Shown: piece by piece, positions 1-10,326 of the stretch
Layout of the letters: the number at the start of each line of letters is the position of its first letter
Position numbering within the stretch: position 1 is the stretch's first letter
Assembly (NCBI RefSeq): GCF_000275845.1
Contig: NW_006766944.1
Span: forward strand, 38,172-89,968
Reading direction: 5' to 3'
DNA: 51,797 bases
Origin: Dichomitus squalens LYAD-421 SS1
Taxonomy: Eukaryota; Basidiomycota; Agaricomycetes; Polyporales; Polyporaceae
Made by a program: the position numbers and the translations under genes
Notes under the pieces: model-generated
What the model was told of the DNA's origin: nothing
Seen by the model: the letters and a program-made list of their open reading frames with translations, nothing else
Databases searched by the model: none

Positions 1-1672
1 TTGGTCCCCTTTATCACCGTTTCTGGGGTGTGCCTACAGTACCAGAGTCGTCGGGCAGAGCCCAGTGATGGACGGTCGGCATGAGGTGAGTCGCAATCTT
101 CAGAGTTGTGAGTTTCTCAGGTAAGTCCAGCTATGTTGTTTGGCCATTCTGGCAAAGATATCGATGAGGTAAGTCACTCTTCTCAAATATCTGCATCCTC
201 CCCGGTGAGTATATGCTGCTCTTCCCCGAATATCTGACTCCGTCTACCCAAACTCCATATGTGTCCTTAGTGTTGGCATGGATGTACTGCAGGAGTGGCA
301 AGGGTCAAAAGGACGTGGTCGTTGAGAGTACCAGAGGGTCTCGAGCTTGCATAGTTTATATCGATATCCATACCTGTACCATGTACTCAGCATGCCGTAA
401 TGCGACCGTAACACTGCAATCTGCAGCGTGTTTAGCTACACTATTGTACTGCATCATAAGTGATTCCCTATTGATATACAGCTGGCGCAAGCGAGGAACC
501 GGCACCCGGAAACCGTGCAAATTCCCATGTTTTACAGATGTAAATCCCACCCTTCCAACCCGCTGTCTAACCGAGGTTTTTCGCCTGTCTGAGACCACAC
601 CAGATTGACCGTGGAAAGCCGTCATCTTGACGCGCTTTTTGCTCGTCCATAAACCGGTGTTCACCCAGGGTTTTCTGCTCCATTTCCTTGGCCGGACCGC
701 ACTATTTCCTCGGTTTTCCCCTGTGGGTTTTGCACAGTCCCGGGCGCCATAGTGTACAATAGCTTTGAATCTGCTCGGATCCAGGGAGAATTGAGACATG
801 AGCGACGTGGTAATCGTTCTGGAGGTGATGGCTGGGGGGAGTGTAATGTTGAACACTTTATATACAATCCGGAACCTTGACGTGTACATCACACGACATC
901 TTGGCGATGAAAGTAACCAGTGGCATGGAAGGTGCTGGTATTGGCTTCGGATGAGTTTGAGTTTGAGTTCAAGCTCCGCTGCTGTCGGAAGCAGTCATTC
1001 GCTTAAGTCCGATGAGGCGTCATTCTCCGCCCTCAAGCTGACTATGTAGTCCTATCGACCTTTGCAGGTGTTCGGTCGCCCATGAAATCCTCCGCGAGCC
1101 CAGCTCGCTACCGAGCCAGATCTGTACTAAACATCATGGGAAGAGCGCGAGAATCCTCGAGTCGATAGACGTTATCACCCATTACCAGCTGTGTAGCCTA
1201 TTAGTTGAGGCCTCATGATTTGGGTTTGTGCCCTATGGCTACGCGAACTATGTAGAAGGCCGTCCCAGATTTTTTCGAGGACACAACCACAACGCTGCAG
1301 ACTTTGATTCCGACGACAGGCTACAGCCTGAATACGGTTCAGCGGAGTCACGATGCACCTCAGCTAACACACAGTCGAGTATGCAAACAGCCCTTCGTAG
1401 ACGAAGTATGCGTGCTTTGACCAAATTCTCGTCTGCCATAGCGGCGTTTTGTTGACATCTGATTAATATTGCCTGAGCGGAGATAGTGACAATGTCGAAT
1501 CACATTGAAACAGCTAACTTCGGCCAGGACCCCCAGGTATATAACACAGCATTACAACGAGTGATACAATACAATTACCTATCACAACGCATTAGCTTGA
1601 ACACGCCACCAATAGAGCCTCCATAACAAGAGTCATCGACCAGACACGCGTGTGCGCCTCCGAAGCCCACTC
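1..1672. other. Left-edge stretch with no supported gene
   Basis: No reading frame here has recognisable domains or convincing splice structure. The first 180 bases hold three splice-donor-like sites (GGTGAGTC near 87, GGTAAGTC near 120, GGTAAGTC near 169) preceded by short open segments. They could be the tail of a gene that starts outside the window, but no protein could be assembled from them. The rest is AT-richer than the neighbouring genes, which fits intergenic DNA. Confidence 0.5.
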
Positions 1673-3717
1673 TCACATCTCCTCATCCTCGCCCCGCAGC
1701 CCAAGCAACACGTCCAGCCTTCGCCACAACTTCTCCCTCGCCTCCATTCATGCTTCCCTCCTCTCACTCACACACCCGACACAATACCCCATCTCGTTCC
1801 ACTCCATCTGAACCAACCGCTCAATTCCCTCAAACACGTCGCCAAACCCCGCCTCGAATGCCCCATTTTGCATCAACCGCACCGTCCAACCCGTCTCGTC
1901 CGCCTTCTGCGCCCTTGCACACTCCCTCGCCGCAGCGCGCTTCGAGCTCTCCGGCGTCTCCTCTCCGTCCCCATCCGCCGCACCAAGCAATAGCGACGCG
2001 AGGGGGCACGGGAACGCCGACGGTAATGGGGGGCGCGCGAGTGCGATCCACTCCCTCTACAACGCGTCCTTCGCGGCTATCAGCCTCACGAAGTCAGACG
2101 CGGCAAGTCGCGGTGGGGGCGCGTTCTCCTCGTCCTCGTCCGTCTCGGGCTTAATCGATGCAGGCACGGACTGGGACTCAGCGTGGACGTACGCGGAAAG
2201 GTCCTGGCCGAACGTGCCTTCGGGCGCGCGGAGGAGCTCGTAGTATGCGCACTTGAGCAGTTCGGAGACGTTGCATTGCTGCGCGAGCAGGATCGTCTCA
2301 CGAGCTTGCGCGATACGCTCCGCGGCTGACGACAAGGGAGGGATGCGGGAGAGGTGGGAGGGCCACATCTCGCGGAGGAGATGCGTCGCGAAGGTGAGGA
2401 TGGTCTTGAAAGAGAGGGCGTGCGCAGCACGAAGGAGGGACGCAAGGACGCGGAAGGGGGGAGGGTTGATCGCGTATGCGCTACACGATCGTATAGATGA
2501 GTCAGTATCCTGTATGAGCGTAAGGCCATCACTCACTCATATTCCTGCGTCGAGCGCGTCTAGCAGTCTCTCGAAATCAAGGACACTCACTCCCTTGACG
2601 TTGTAGACGAGACAGGAGTCCACGATGTCCTTTTGCTCGATGACTGTCTGGATCGAACATCTCCTTCGAGCTGTAATGATTGAGTTCGCTGCTAGTCACT
2701 TGACTACCGTCAACGACAAAGGAAGGACACGCACCTGTCATCGCCAGCAAACAGATCCGCGAAGAATGCTGACTGCTGCGTGAGACGGGACCGATGCAGT
2801 CGGAAGAGCGTGTTGTGGACCTGCACGACGACAGACCCGTCGAGATGCCAGAAGTTTGCACTGCGCCTTCGCGATGCAAGTCTGTGTTTGCCCTTATCTT
2901 TCGGCATGGTCCTCTCCGGCGCTTCAGGAGACGAGGGGGCAGGCGCCGCGGTAGGCACAGGCACCGAGAGCGACACAGACGTTGGCTTGGACGGAGAAAC
3001 GGGGCGGGGAAGAGGTTGAGTAGCAGGAGGCGGTGGACCGGCGTCCTGCGTTCGACGTGTGCGCTTTGCCGGCCTGAAAGCGTGATGAGGATGCATACAG
3101 CAATGAGGGGCTCGCACAAAGACTTACTGCGAAGCGGCAGGTCGCGAGACCGAGACCGAGGTATCTTGTTGCATCTCCTCTATGTCCATCCCCAAGGGCC
3201 GTTTCCTCGTAGGAGGAGGCTTGTTGGGGAGGTTTCCCTTACGGCGCAGGGACCTGGGCGTGCTTGCGAGTGTGCCATTACTGGCCGTGGACGCGACTCG
3301 CGGGGAGGTACGTGAGGACGGGGTGGATGGAGTCTGGACGGATTTTCTGGCAGATGTGCGTGTTTGTCGCTGGCTCGAGGCCGACGCGGGACTGTCAGGG
3401 ACAGACGCGTCGACGAACTCCTGCTTGGGCATCGGGGGCTCGGAGGGAATAACTGAGATGCACTCAGGCGGTTCAGTCTTGTCGGATTCGAGAGGCTCGG
3501 ATGTCCGTAATGGCAGTGGGTCCGCCTTGGAGCGCGCTTTTGATGTGGACTGGCTGAGGATCTGGGAGACCTCTGGCAGGCTGTCTGAGTCGCTTGAGTC
3601 GGATTCACAGTCGAAAGCGGCCAGAAGAGATTTCCGAAGCGTATCTCTGAGAGAAGGCGCGGCGTCGGATAAATGCTCTCGGACGTCGTCAGTGGAAGAA
3701 GGAGAGGGATCGTCGTC

Positions 3718-3761
3718 GTTGGGCGTCGTGCGACCAGCCGTTGGGCGTCGTGCGACCAGCC
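3718..3761. repeat. Perfect 22-bp tandem duplication in the BTB pseudogene
   Basis: Two identical adjacent 22-bp units lie at 3718-3739 and 3740-3761, each beginning GTTGGGCGTCGTGCGACC on the plus strand. With one copy, the upstream minus-strand frame (PDWDSDNRDASERRP, then AAGRTTPN) runs straight into DDDPSPSSTDDV. Because 22 is not a multiple of three, the second copy throws the frame off. Identity of the copies points to a recent event. Confidence 0.85.
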
Positions 3762-3811
3762 GCGGTCGCCGTCAGAGCCATCGCGGTCGCCGTCGGAGCC
3801 ATCGCGTTCGC
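3761..3811. repeat. 21-bp in-frame minisatellite
   Basis: Units at 3761-3781 and 3782-3802 differ at one base and are followed by a partial third unit to 3811. On the minus strand they encode a seven-residue Ala/Thr/Met repeat in the N-terminal tail of the BTB pseudogene. Being a multiple of three, this repeat keeps the frame, unlike the adjoining 22-bp duplication. Confidence 0.7.
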
Positions 3812-3913
3812 CGGGCGCCTCTCCGACGCGTCGCGGTTGTCACTGTCCCAGTCAGGCATCACCGCGTCGAGGCCACATAAACGTCGACCTTCTCTCTCGC
3901 CGACGGCCATCAT

Positions 3914-4524
3914 CGCGTCCAGGGGCCCTCCAATGTTGCATCAGACCCATGCATTCCGAACATGTGTGTGTTAACAGCCGCGAGTCTCCATGGTGCTTCG
4001 CTGCGACAGTCAATGCTGCTTTTTGGCCGTCTTCGATGCTATGTCTACAGGGAGACGGAGCGGACACATTGTGGAGTCTCGTCATTCTAGCCTAGCAGCT
4101 CGTTGTCGTCTTTGTGCATGTCTCCATCGATGCTCGATAAGACTAATGGGACACGCGCTTTCCCACTCCTGCAATGTGGGTGCAAGTGTGTGCATGTCCT
4201 TGCCGGCTACTGACGCTCGTCAGCAGGACTCGTTGCACGCAACAGAAGCTGCGCATGCTTGCAAGCAAGGGCGCGGTGGGAATGTTTTGAGACAGGGCAC
4301 CGATCAGCATCGGACTCGATATCAGCACCATACCACTGTACTCTCAACGTCTCCCCACCCTCTTGCTCACCACCACCATCGCACCATCACTCTCCCCGCC
4401 CCCCCATTGTCGCCGCAGTGAATCATCTTTGTCTGACTTTGCGGTAAGTGAGAAATTGTCCGGGTAGTGCAGCTCAGCGACTGTGACTCAAACCTATTCA
4501 CGCAAGGATCCTCCTACTCGAGCT
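3914..4524. other. Intergenic stretch between divergent BTB and HET pseudogenes
   Basis: This 0.6-kb gap lies between the start of the minus-strand BTB gene and the plus-strand HET gene, so it would hold both promoters. It carries a C-rich pyrimidine tract near 4340-4420 with CACCATC runs, a common feature of fungal 5' leaders. No small gene or clear TATA box was identified. Confidence 0.45.
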
Positions 4525-6823
4525 ATGCCAGTCCTTGACACCACTACCGGGCAATTCGTCGACATCCGATCCGATGGATCAGTCCCATACGCTATCCTCT
4601 CGCACACCTGGGATGCGGGAGGCAAGCAGTCCTACCAAGATGTACGCCGGATACAAGAATCGTCCGACCTCCGGCCTCGTGCGCTCCTCCGTAAGGCGAT
4701 GCTCGCCTTCCTCTGGGTATTGTTCCTTGTCATGTCCACCATCCTCCACCTTCTGGCTTCCGTCTCGCGCAGTGGTCACCTTACATGCTCGCCGTTTTTG
4801 CGCTTACGCGACAGCACACGTGAGCGGGTGGCCGCACAGCTACGCTTCTGGTCCTACTCACTCCGGGAAACAGCGCACGGACTCTCGCTTCGCTTCTCCG
4901 TACTGAACGACCTCAGGCTATCAGAGAGGAATTGGGGGGCGTGCGCTATCGCCATCGCCGAAAACCTTCGCTTTCTGTGGATCGACTCGTCTTGCATTGA
5001 CAAGACGAGCAGCTCCGAGTTGTCCGAGGCAATCAATTCCATGTGCGCCTGGTATCGTAATGCCGTGGTCTGTTATGCGTACCTGGTGGATGTTCCGTGG
5101 GCGGAAGACCTGCGATCCGAGGTCATATTACTATCTAGAGAGTGGCGACTCGTAGGGTCGAAGCGTAGCTTGGCTTCGCTCGTGGAGGAAATCACGGGGA
5201 TCTACCAAGACATCCTGACAGGTGGGAGATCCCTTGATATTATTAGTGTCTCTCGTCACATGTCATGGCCCTCGAGGCGATCCACCACGCGCATCGAAGA
5301 CCAGGCATATTCGTTGCTTAGTATATTCGATATCGTCCTGACTCCTATCTATGGAGAAGGCGACCGGGCGTTCAGGCGGCTGCAGGAAGAGATCCTGAGG
5401 CATATTCCAGACGAGAGCATCTTTGCATGGGAGTCAACGCCATTTCCGGATGATAGGATTCTGGGCTTCACTTCCTTCAAGGGCTCTTTCTCCCCTCCTA
5501 GGTACTGGTGCTCTTATAGCCGGATTCCAGGAACCTTCCTCCCGCCCTCACCGTATGCATTCCGAAATAGTCGCGACATCCATGGTGTTGAATATAGCAG
5601 ACTGCTTTATAACTTTGCTGCCTTCCAAATACCTTTAGATCGGTATAATCTCCCTCGCAAGAGCTATGGCTCGTCGCCCTATGGCATCTCTTCCTCTCAT
5701 TCCTCTGCGGAGCGGCCAGACACTTCAGCGTCTCATTCCAAACGCCTGGAGCCACGGTCCTAATGGCGTCGAGCTGTGGTTCTTGGTCGTGCTCTCTTGT
5801 TATCGCGCAAGCCATGTCGGACCTCATCTCTTAGCCCGGCTCTGCTGGAGCCCATGTCGCGACAGCAGGGATAACATGGACAACATGGACGGGCACCTGA
5901 TTCTGAATCCTGGAACCCTTCGTGTTCTCACAAACATGAACGGGAAGCGTAAGCACATGTGGTGTGAGACCCCTTTCCCAATTTCCTTCCACAACCTCGT
6001 GTCATGCGGAGCAGATATACGTCCTAATCTGGTCTATATGCACTATCCTGGACGTCTCCGACGAGCTCTAGTGTCCAGTGACCGAGGGAGTGCCAGTACC
6101 CAGCTCAAGGTGACGATGCTACAATGGACGAAGACTCGCCTCCAGCTTCGTGGATATGTGGCTCAGTGGGGTGACGAAGACAAAGACACGAATGCACTTA
6201 CTAGTCAATCTTCGGAGCATTCAATGGAGCCTCGTGTCGTTCTTCACCTTCGGAAACGCGGTGGATTATCCCTCAGTATATCCTGGACCTTCTCCCGAAA
6301 AAAAGGTTTCATGGTGGAATTAGAAGGCTATTACCGACCTAACCAGCTCGGTGTACGTGGGTCTGGCAGGGCTAGGGACCTGAACGCGGGCGCGAATCGC
6401 GTTGGACACTTTCTAAGCTTGCGTAACTTCGGAGGGCTCGAAGCTGTAACAGTGTACGCCGGACTGGCTAAACACGCGCCTAACCATTACTACCTACTCT
6501 TCATGGACATCGATGAATATCCGACACTCAAGGTGAGCAACGCCCTTCGCAATCAGCTGCAGACAGCTATTGAGATTCAGAAGAGTGATAGCGTCCCCAA
6601 CGATCTCACTTCTTGCCCGCGCGAGATAGTCAGTGGCCCCTGGCGAGCGGCTGACGTCGCTCGCTATTCCGCTCCAGTCGACCAGGACCTTCACAAAGTA
6701 TCGGGTCTTCCCACCGCATCGAAACCCAATCGTGAGCGAGAGCAAACGCCGTTCGAGGCCCTGTATCACGTCTCTGAGCTCGATCTCCAGCTTTGTCTTG
6801 GGCTTCATTCTGGTTTTGCTTGA
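4525..6823 (+). pseudogene. HET-domain (heterokaryon incompatibility) protein, degenerate
   Basis: HET-domain proteins act in fungal non-self recognition and cell-death responses. The start is ATG 4525. HET landmarks seen in order are VPYAILSHTW with QSYQDVRRIQ, a hydrophobic segment at residues about 56-78 (FLWVLFLVMSTILHLL), LRFLWIDSSCIDK, SELSEAINSM, VCYAYLVDVPW, LLSREWRLVGS, RMSW-like HMSWPSRRSTTRIEDQAYSLL and the TPIYGEGDRAF box. The usual segment with RGWTLQEL, normally between the AYL-DVP and the LS-EW boxes, is absent: about 25-30 residues are missing in frame. The first frame stops at 5763, but the family's C-terminal block (SLPLIPLR, then VELWFLVVLSC) continues in another frame to 6823. 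An unusual 52-nt intron (5587-5638) would also join the frames, but its donor is poor. The missing core motif makes loss of function likely in either case. Confidence 0.75.
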
Positions 6824-7258
6824 CGATTCTGGTCCAAACTTTCCCATCAACACCATATCCCGAGCGTTTGAGGTCTTTGCTTTCTCCCCCAAGATCCACC
6901 GAGCTCATTCTCATTCTGCGCCCGCTTGTCCCCCATTTCCCCTCCACACTCAGGCTACTCCTGCGCAGGGCAGCAGCGGGATTGAAACCGTCGTGCTATA
7001 TGCAGGTGCAAGTCGTGCTTCAGGTTCTTGTTTCCGCGGCACGGACAGGTACCACACGTCCGCCCAGAGGGCATCATATAATTTCATCACACCGTTCAGA
7101 CGTTCATCGCGCCAAATGTTTCTCTAACCCCTCCTTGCCAAGCATTCCCTCTGCCTATCAAATATTCTTGAAAACAGCATCCATATTCATAGAGGGCGCA
7201 CAGTTGTACGGTGCACCCGGAGCACGTTGAGCGGTTTACATGTAGTGGAGCTGGATCA
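6824..7258. other. Gap downstream of the HET pseudogene
   Basis: Short open frames are present in all frames, but none carries a recognisable motif. The stretch may include a decayed C-terminus or 3' untranslated region of the HET gene. Nothing else was seen. Confidence 0.4.
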
Positions 7259-7737
7259 ATGTCTCCCCTCACGGATAATCCGAATTCGGAAACTCCGGGG
7301 ACAGCTCTCCCAATACGGATACGTCGACGTGCGAGTGGGCGTCGTCGCCGTTCTCCCTCGTCCCTGCCCATGCGTCAGCCACAGACTGTTGAGGTGAGCA
7401 TCTGTTGATCTGGTCTCTTCCTCTGTTCCTCGACGTTCTCGAGCGACAGTGGATGGCCAGTCACTGGCCAGCCTTCAGAGTCGTTGCCGATCCCGGTCAA
7501 GCCCGCCTCATGCCGTGTCAATCACTCCGGCCGCCACCATCATCATCCTCCCCACTGACGGCCATGGCCTCGACCCCTTATCCACGAGACATCTTGCACC
7601 CGACTCTGACCATCCATTCCGAATTTCCATGCTCTTCTGGCACTCCCCCTATGGTCTCTCTTGCGGACCAACTCCTCCTCGTTGATCATAGGGCCGCTCA
7701 ATTCTTGAGGACGCAGGACGCGTTCAGAGGCCATTGA
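7259..7737 (+). CDS. Hypothetical Arg/Ser-rich protein (weak)
   Basis: ATG 7259 opens a frame with an Arg/Ser-rich stretch (RIRRRASGRRRRSPSS). A GTGAGC donor at 7394 and a GACAG acceptor ending at 7449 would define a 56-nt intron, joining it in phase to a frame that ends at 7737. The predicted product is about 140 residues, low in complexity and without any recognised domain. Just downstream (7735-7922) another frame carries an acidic segment (DGDDGLSETSRQ, PLSDDDIPPPS) that also looks coding-like, so the true gene model may differ or the locus may be a remnant. It lies directly upstream of the intact BTB gene. Confidence 0.22.
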
Positions 7738-8053
7738 TGGAGATGATGGGCTAAGCGAGACTAGCCGACAAGCTCGCCTTCGAAACCCCTTGAGCGACGA
7801 TGACATTCCTCCCCCTTCACAAAGTGCCTCAAGGGTAGTGTCAATCGATGCGGAAGGATTTCATCTTCAACATACTCGTGATTCATATTTTTATGTGAGG
7901 TTTGGGACACGACAGACCTCTTGAAAAACAACGGGCACGAGAAATGAGGTCGGTACCTCGCCGTATGCGGCAGGTTCGGCTAGCCCATCACATCCATCAA
8001 ACGAGCTCTGAGTGCATCCTGCATCCTGCGTCCTGAAGAATTGAGCGGCCCTC
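7738..8053. other. Gap upstream of the intact BTB gene
   Basis: The first 185 bases include a coding-like acidic frame that ends in TGA at 7922 and has no start codon of its own. The remainder presumably holds the promoter and 5' leader of the BTB gene starting at 8054. No TATA box or other site was recognised. Confidence 0.35.
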
Positions 8054-9387
8054 ATGTCTCACATCAAATTCGAGCCTAAGTCAGAGCCTTCTCTATCAGG
8101 TCAGTCCCTCGTTGCTCCTATCGCCGTCCCTACGATCACCGACTCCAACGGATCCATGGTCGACAAGAAGAACCCTCGCATGCGTCTGGGCCGCATGCAG
8201 GTCGAAGCGGGGCTGTGATGTCGCGCACGAATAAACGAGTAAGTCCCTCCTCCGCTCGTCCTCAAATCATCCTGGTTGCCAAATGCCCAACGATAGAGAG
8301 CAGAAAAACAAGATTCCGAAGCCGAGGATGTCAAGCGCATCAAGACAGACGACAACTCTCCTACCGAAGCCCTCGCTCCTCTTCAAGAAATCCCACAGAG
8401 GAATAGGAGTGCCGAGTTCTGGTATCCTGACGGTAACGTAGTCATCGTTATCGCCGACACCGCGTTCAAGCTCTACCAAGCACGCCTCTCGCGCTTCTCT
8501 GCGGTCTTCGCCAGACGCTTTGATACTGAGGACGTCCAAGCTTTGGAGCGGATGGATGGTTGCACCGTGTATCCTTTGACCGGGCTCAGTGTAGATGACT
8601 TCGAGCAATTTCTCGCGGTTTTAGAGGACCCCTTGTGCGTTGCTCCCTCTTTAAGGCGAGTACCTCCCCTAACAATTATCTTCTCCCGACGCCTTCGTGC
8701 AGTAAATTCACCTCCACGGCACCCTCCCAAGAGACTCTCATCCCCATCCTCCGCGCCTCCCAAGCCCTCGAGTGCCAGAAAGCGCGCGATCTTGCCGTCG
8801 AGAAGCTTCGCGCGCTCTGGCCGCATGACGACCCCTCCCTCCCGGGCGGCCGTCGCCCCTGGACGACTGCGGTAACCGTTATCCATGCCTCACGCGAATG
8901 CGCGGTGTCCGAGCTCCGCGTGCGCGCCTTGTACGAACTCATCCGCGACGCCCAGTTCTGGCACGCGCAAGCGCGGAAGCGCGCAACGATCGAGCTGTCC
9001 GACCAAGACATCATCGGGCTCTTCTTCGCGCGCCAGTGGTTGCAAGGGGCATGGCAGGAGTGCGCGTTCACCGCGCCATCTGCGAAGGGATATACGGGTG
9101 CTCCCGAGGGAGGTTGCGGCGGCGCGGTGCAGAGGGCGGGGTGCCTCCCAGGACGCGCGGCCGGCCCCACCCGGCGAGCAGCATGGCTGACCGACATAAT
9201 CGTCACTGGCGACTTCGACAAGGGAAAACAAGATCCTATTGGCTACTTGCAGGCCATGGTTGAGGGAACAAAGAAGAGATACAGAGACGTAGGTTGGTGC
9301 GAGACATGCATGGAGGAGAGGAAGCAAGCGTGGAGGGAGGCTCAACAGAAATGGTGGGGCAGTCTCAGCGTGTTCTTCAAGAACTAG
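8054..9387 (+). CDS. BTB/POZ-domain protein (intact)
   Basis: A three-exon model joins 8054-8099, 8304-8634 and 8703-9387 in one frame (353 residues). Introns are GTCAGT...GAGCAG and GTGCGT...GTGCAG; the second has a CTAAC branch-point-like site. The first intron (204 nt) is long for this region and may hide a small exon. After an acidic, Lys-rich N-tail the BTB core is seen (FWYPDGNVVIVIADTAFKLY, RLSRFSAVF, LSVDDFEQFLAVLEDP), then the helices ILRASQALECQKARDLAVEKL and a C-terminal tail with two WW pairs and WCETCMEERKQAW. BTB proteins dimerise and recruit partners such as cullin-3. This protein has no kelch, MATH or zinc-finger partner domain, so its target cannot be predicted. It is the intact counterpart of the pseudogene at 1673-3913: the family Q and W codons that became stops there remain sense codons here. 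Confidence 0.85.
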
Positions 9388-10326
9388 TATGCGTGTTATC
9401 CCATCGCAGCACCTGCAGATTTAGATAGACCGCAAACTGTGGCTAGTATGCATTGGATGTACCGCGCTGAAAGTGCAGAGTGACTCGTCGTGCTCTATGG
9501 CAATTCGCTGAGCTCACAATCAGTCTCTCTCGACCAGATATCGCTGTCTACAATTCAGTTTGCCCAATCTCCCTCCTATTGGAAGGTTTCAAACGACCCA
9601 TGCAGAGTCCCACAGACGTGGTTGTCTTGCGAGGTTCACGGCAGAGTTCATAGACGTGAGGTAGCCGATCGCGGACACTGGGTGCTGTACTTCCCGACAT
9701 CCCTCTTCGTTTCGAGTTGCGGAGGTTCTAGTAGCTCTTGCTGCAGTCCAACGACTTTGCCCGGAAGGCGCTTCGACTCATGCGAATTGTGGTTTCTTAG
9801 TACTTCAGCAGGCCCTCCACAGGCTGTTGAGCCAGTTCCATCTTTGTCGGAGAAGTCAGCAAGAACAAACGAAAGATGCAGGAGTCGCCCTGGTGGGACC
9901 GAGCCTCCGAGCCTTTGCGTGGTTAAGTGCGACAAGTCAGAGTCTTATATTCTGCATCACTTCGTGCTGTCATAACGCACTGTGTAAGGACTCCGATTAG
10001 AATGAACCTCATTGCGCCAACAAGACCGTAGTCAAGGTGTCGCCATCGAGAACACCCTGCCAGCTAGACTCCGCAAACCATCGGGCGGGCCCTCTTTGTA
10101 TTACTGCCGTCAATTATGCGTGCGGACCAGTGCGCCGCATTCTCCATGTCTCGCTTGCGTACTTTTCTACGTTCCAAAGACGTCATCCGTTTTAATTTAC
10201 GATCGCCGTAGTGAGAGCCCGAGGTTCGAGCTTCTCTGCAAACAGAGGTAAGGAAGACATGGTTTGTATATCTACAGCTTCTAATCCATTACACACAACT
10301 CTCTAACATACAAGCGGATATCGATA
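9388..10326. other. Intergenic stretch, no gene seen
   Basis: This 0.9-kb gap separates the 3' ends of a plus-strand gene (BTB) and a minus-strand gene (seven-helix protein), so both terminate into it. Open frames are short and have no recognisable motif. No tRNA-like structure was identified. Confidence 0.5.

Larger units (their letters stand above)
1673..3913 (-). pseudogene. BTB/POZ-domain protein, broken by several lesions
   Basis: On the minus strand this reads as a spliced basidiomycete BTB/POZ protein. Such proteins are dimerising adaptors, often linked to cullin-3 ubiquitin ligases or transcription. An acidic, serine-rich N-terminus (from ATG 3913) precedes the BTB core (FWHLDGSVVVQV, FRLHRSRL, near 2860-2740), its second half (VSVLDFERLLDAL, 2600-2545), the PPPFRVLASLLRAAHALSF helices and a C-terminus with YCVGCVSERREA. 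A clean intron lies at about 3072-3127 (GTAAGT...TTTCAG). Four defects are visible. A 22-bp tandem duplication at 3718-3761 shifts the frame. The splice donor near 2533 can only be used by reading through an in-frame TGA. TAG at 2057-2059 and TGA at 1748-1750 sit where Q and W would be expected, and the frame stays conserved and open beyond both (AREKLW, DVLLGL) to 1673. A paralogue at 8054-9387 is intact. Pseudogene status is confident; the exact exon borders are less so. Confidence 0.85.

Noticed and set aside
8656..8702. A GC-AG intron (AAG|GCGAGT) in the intact BTB gene
   Set aside because: A normal GTGCGT donor at 8635 with the same acceptor gives a 68-nt intron in the correct frame, so the GC donor is not needed.
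10200..10240. Possible tRNA B-box (GGTTCGAG)
   Set aside because: The bases after the box do not fit the GGTTCGANNCC consensus, and no A-box or cloverleaf could be drawn upstream.
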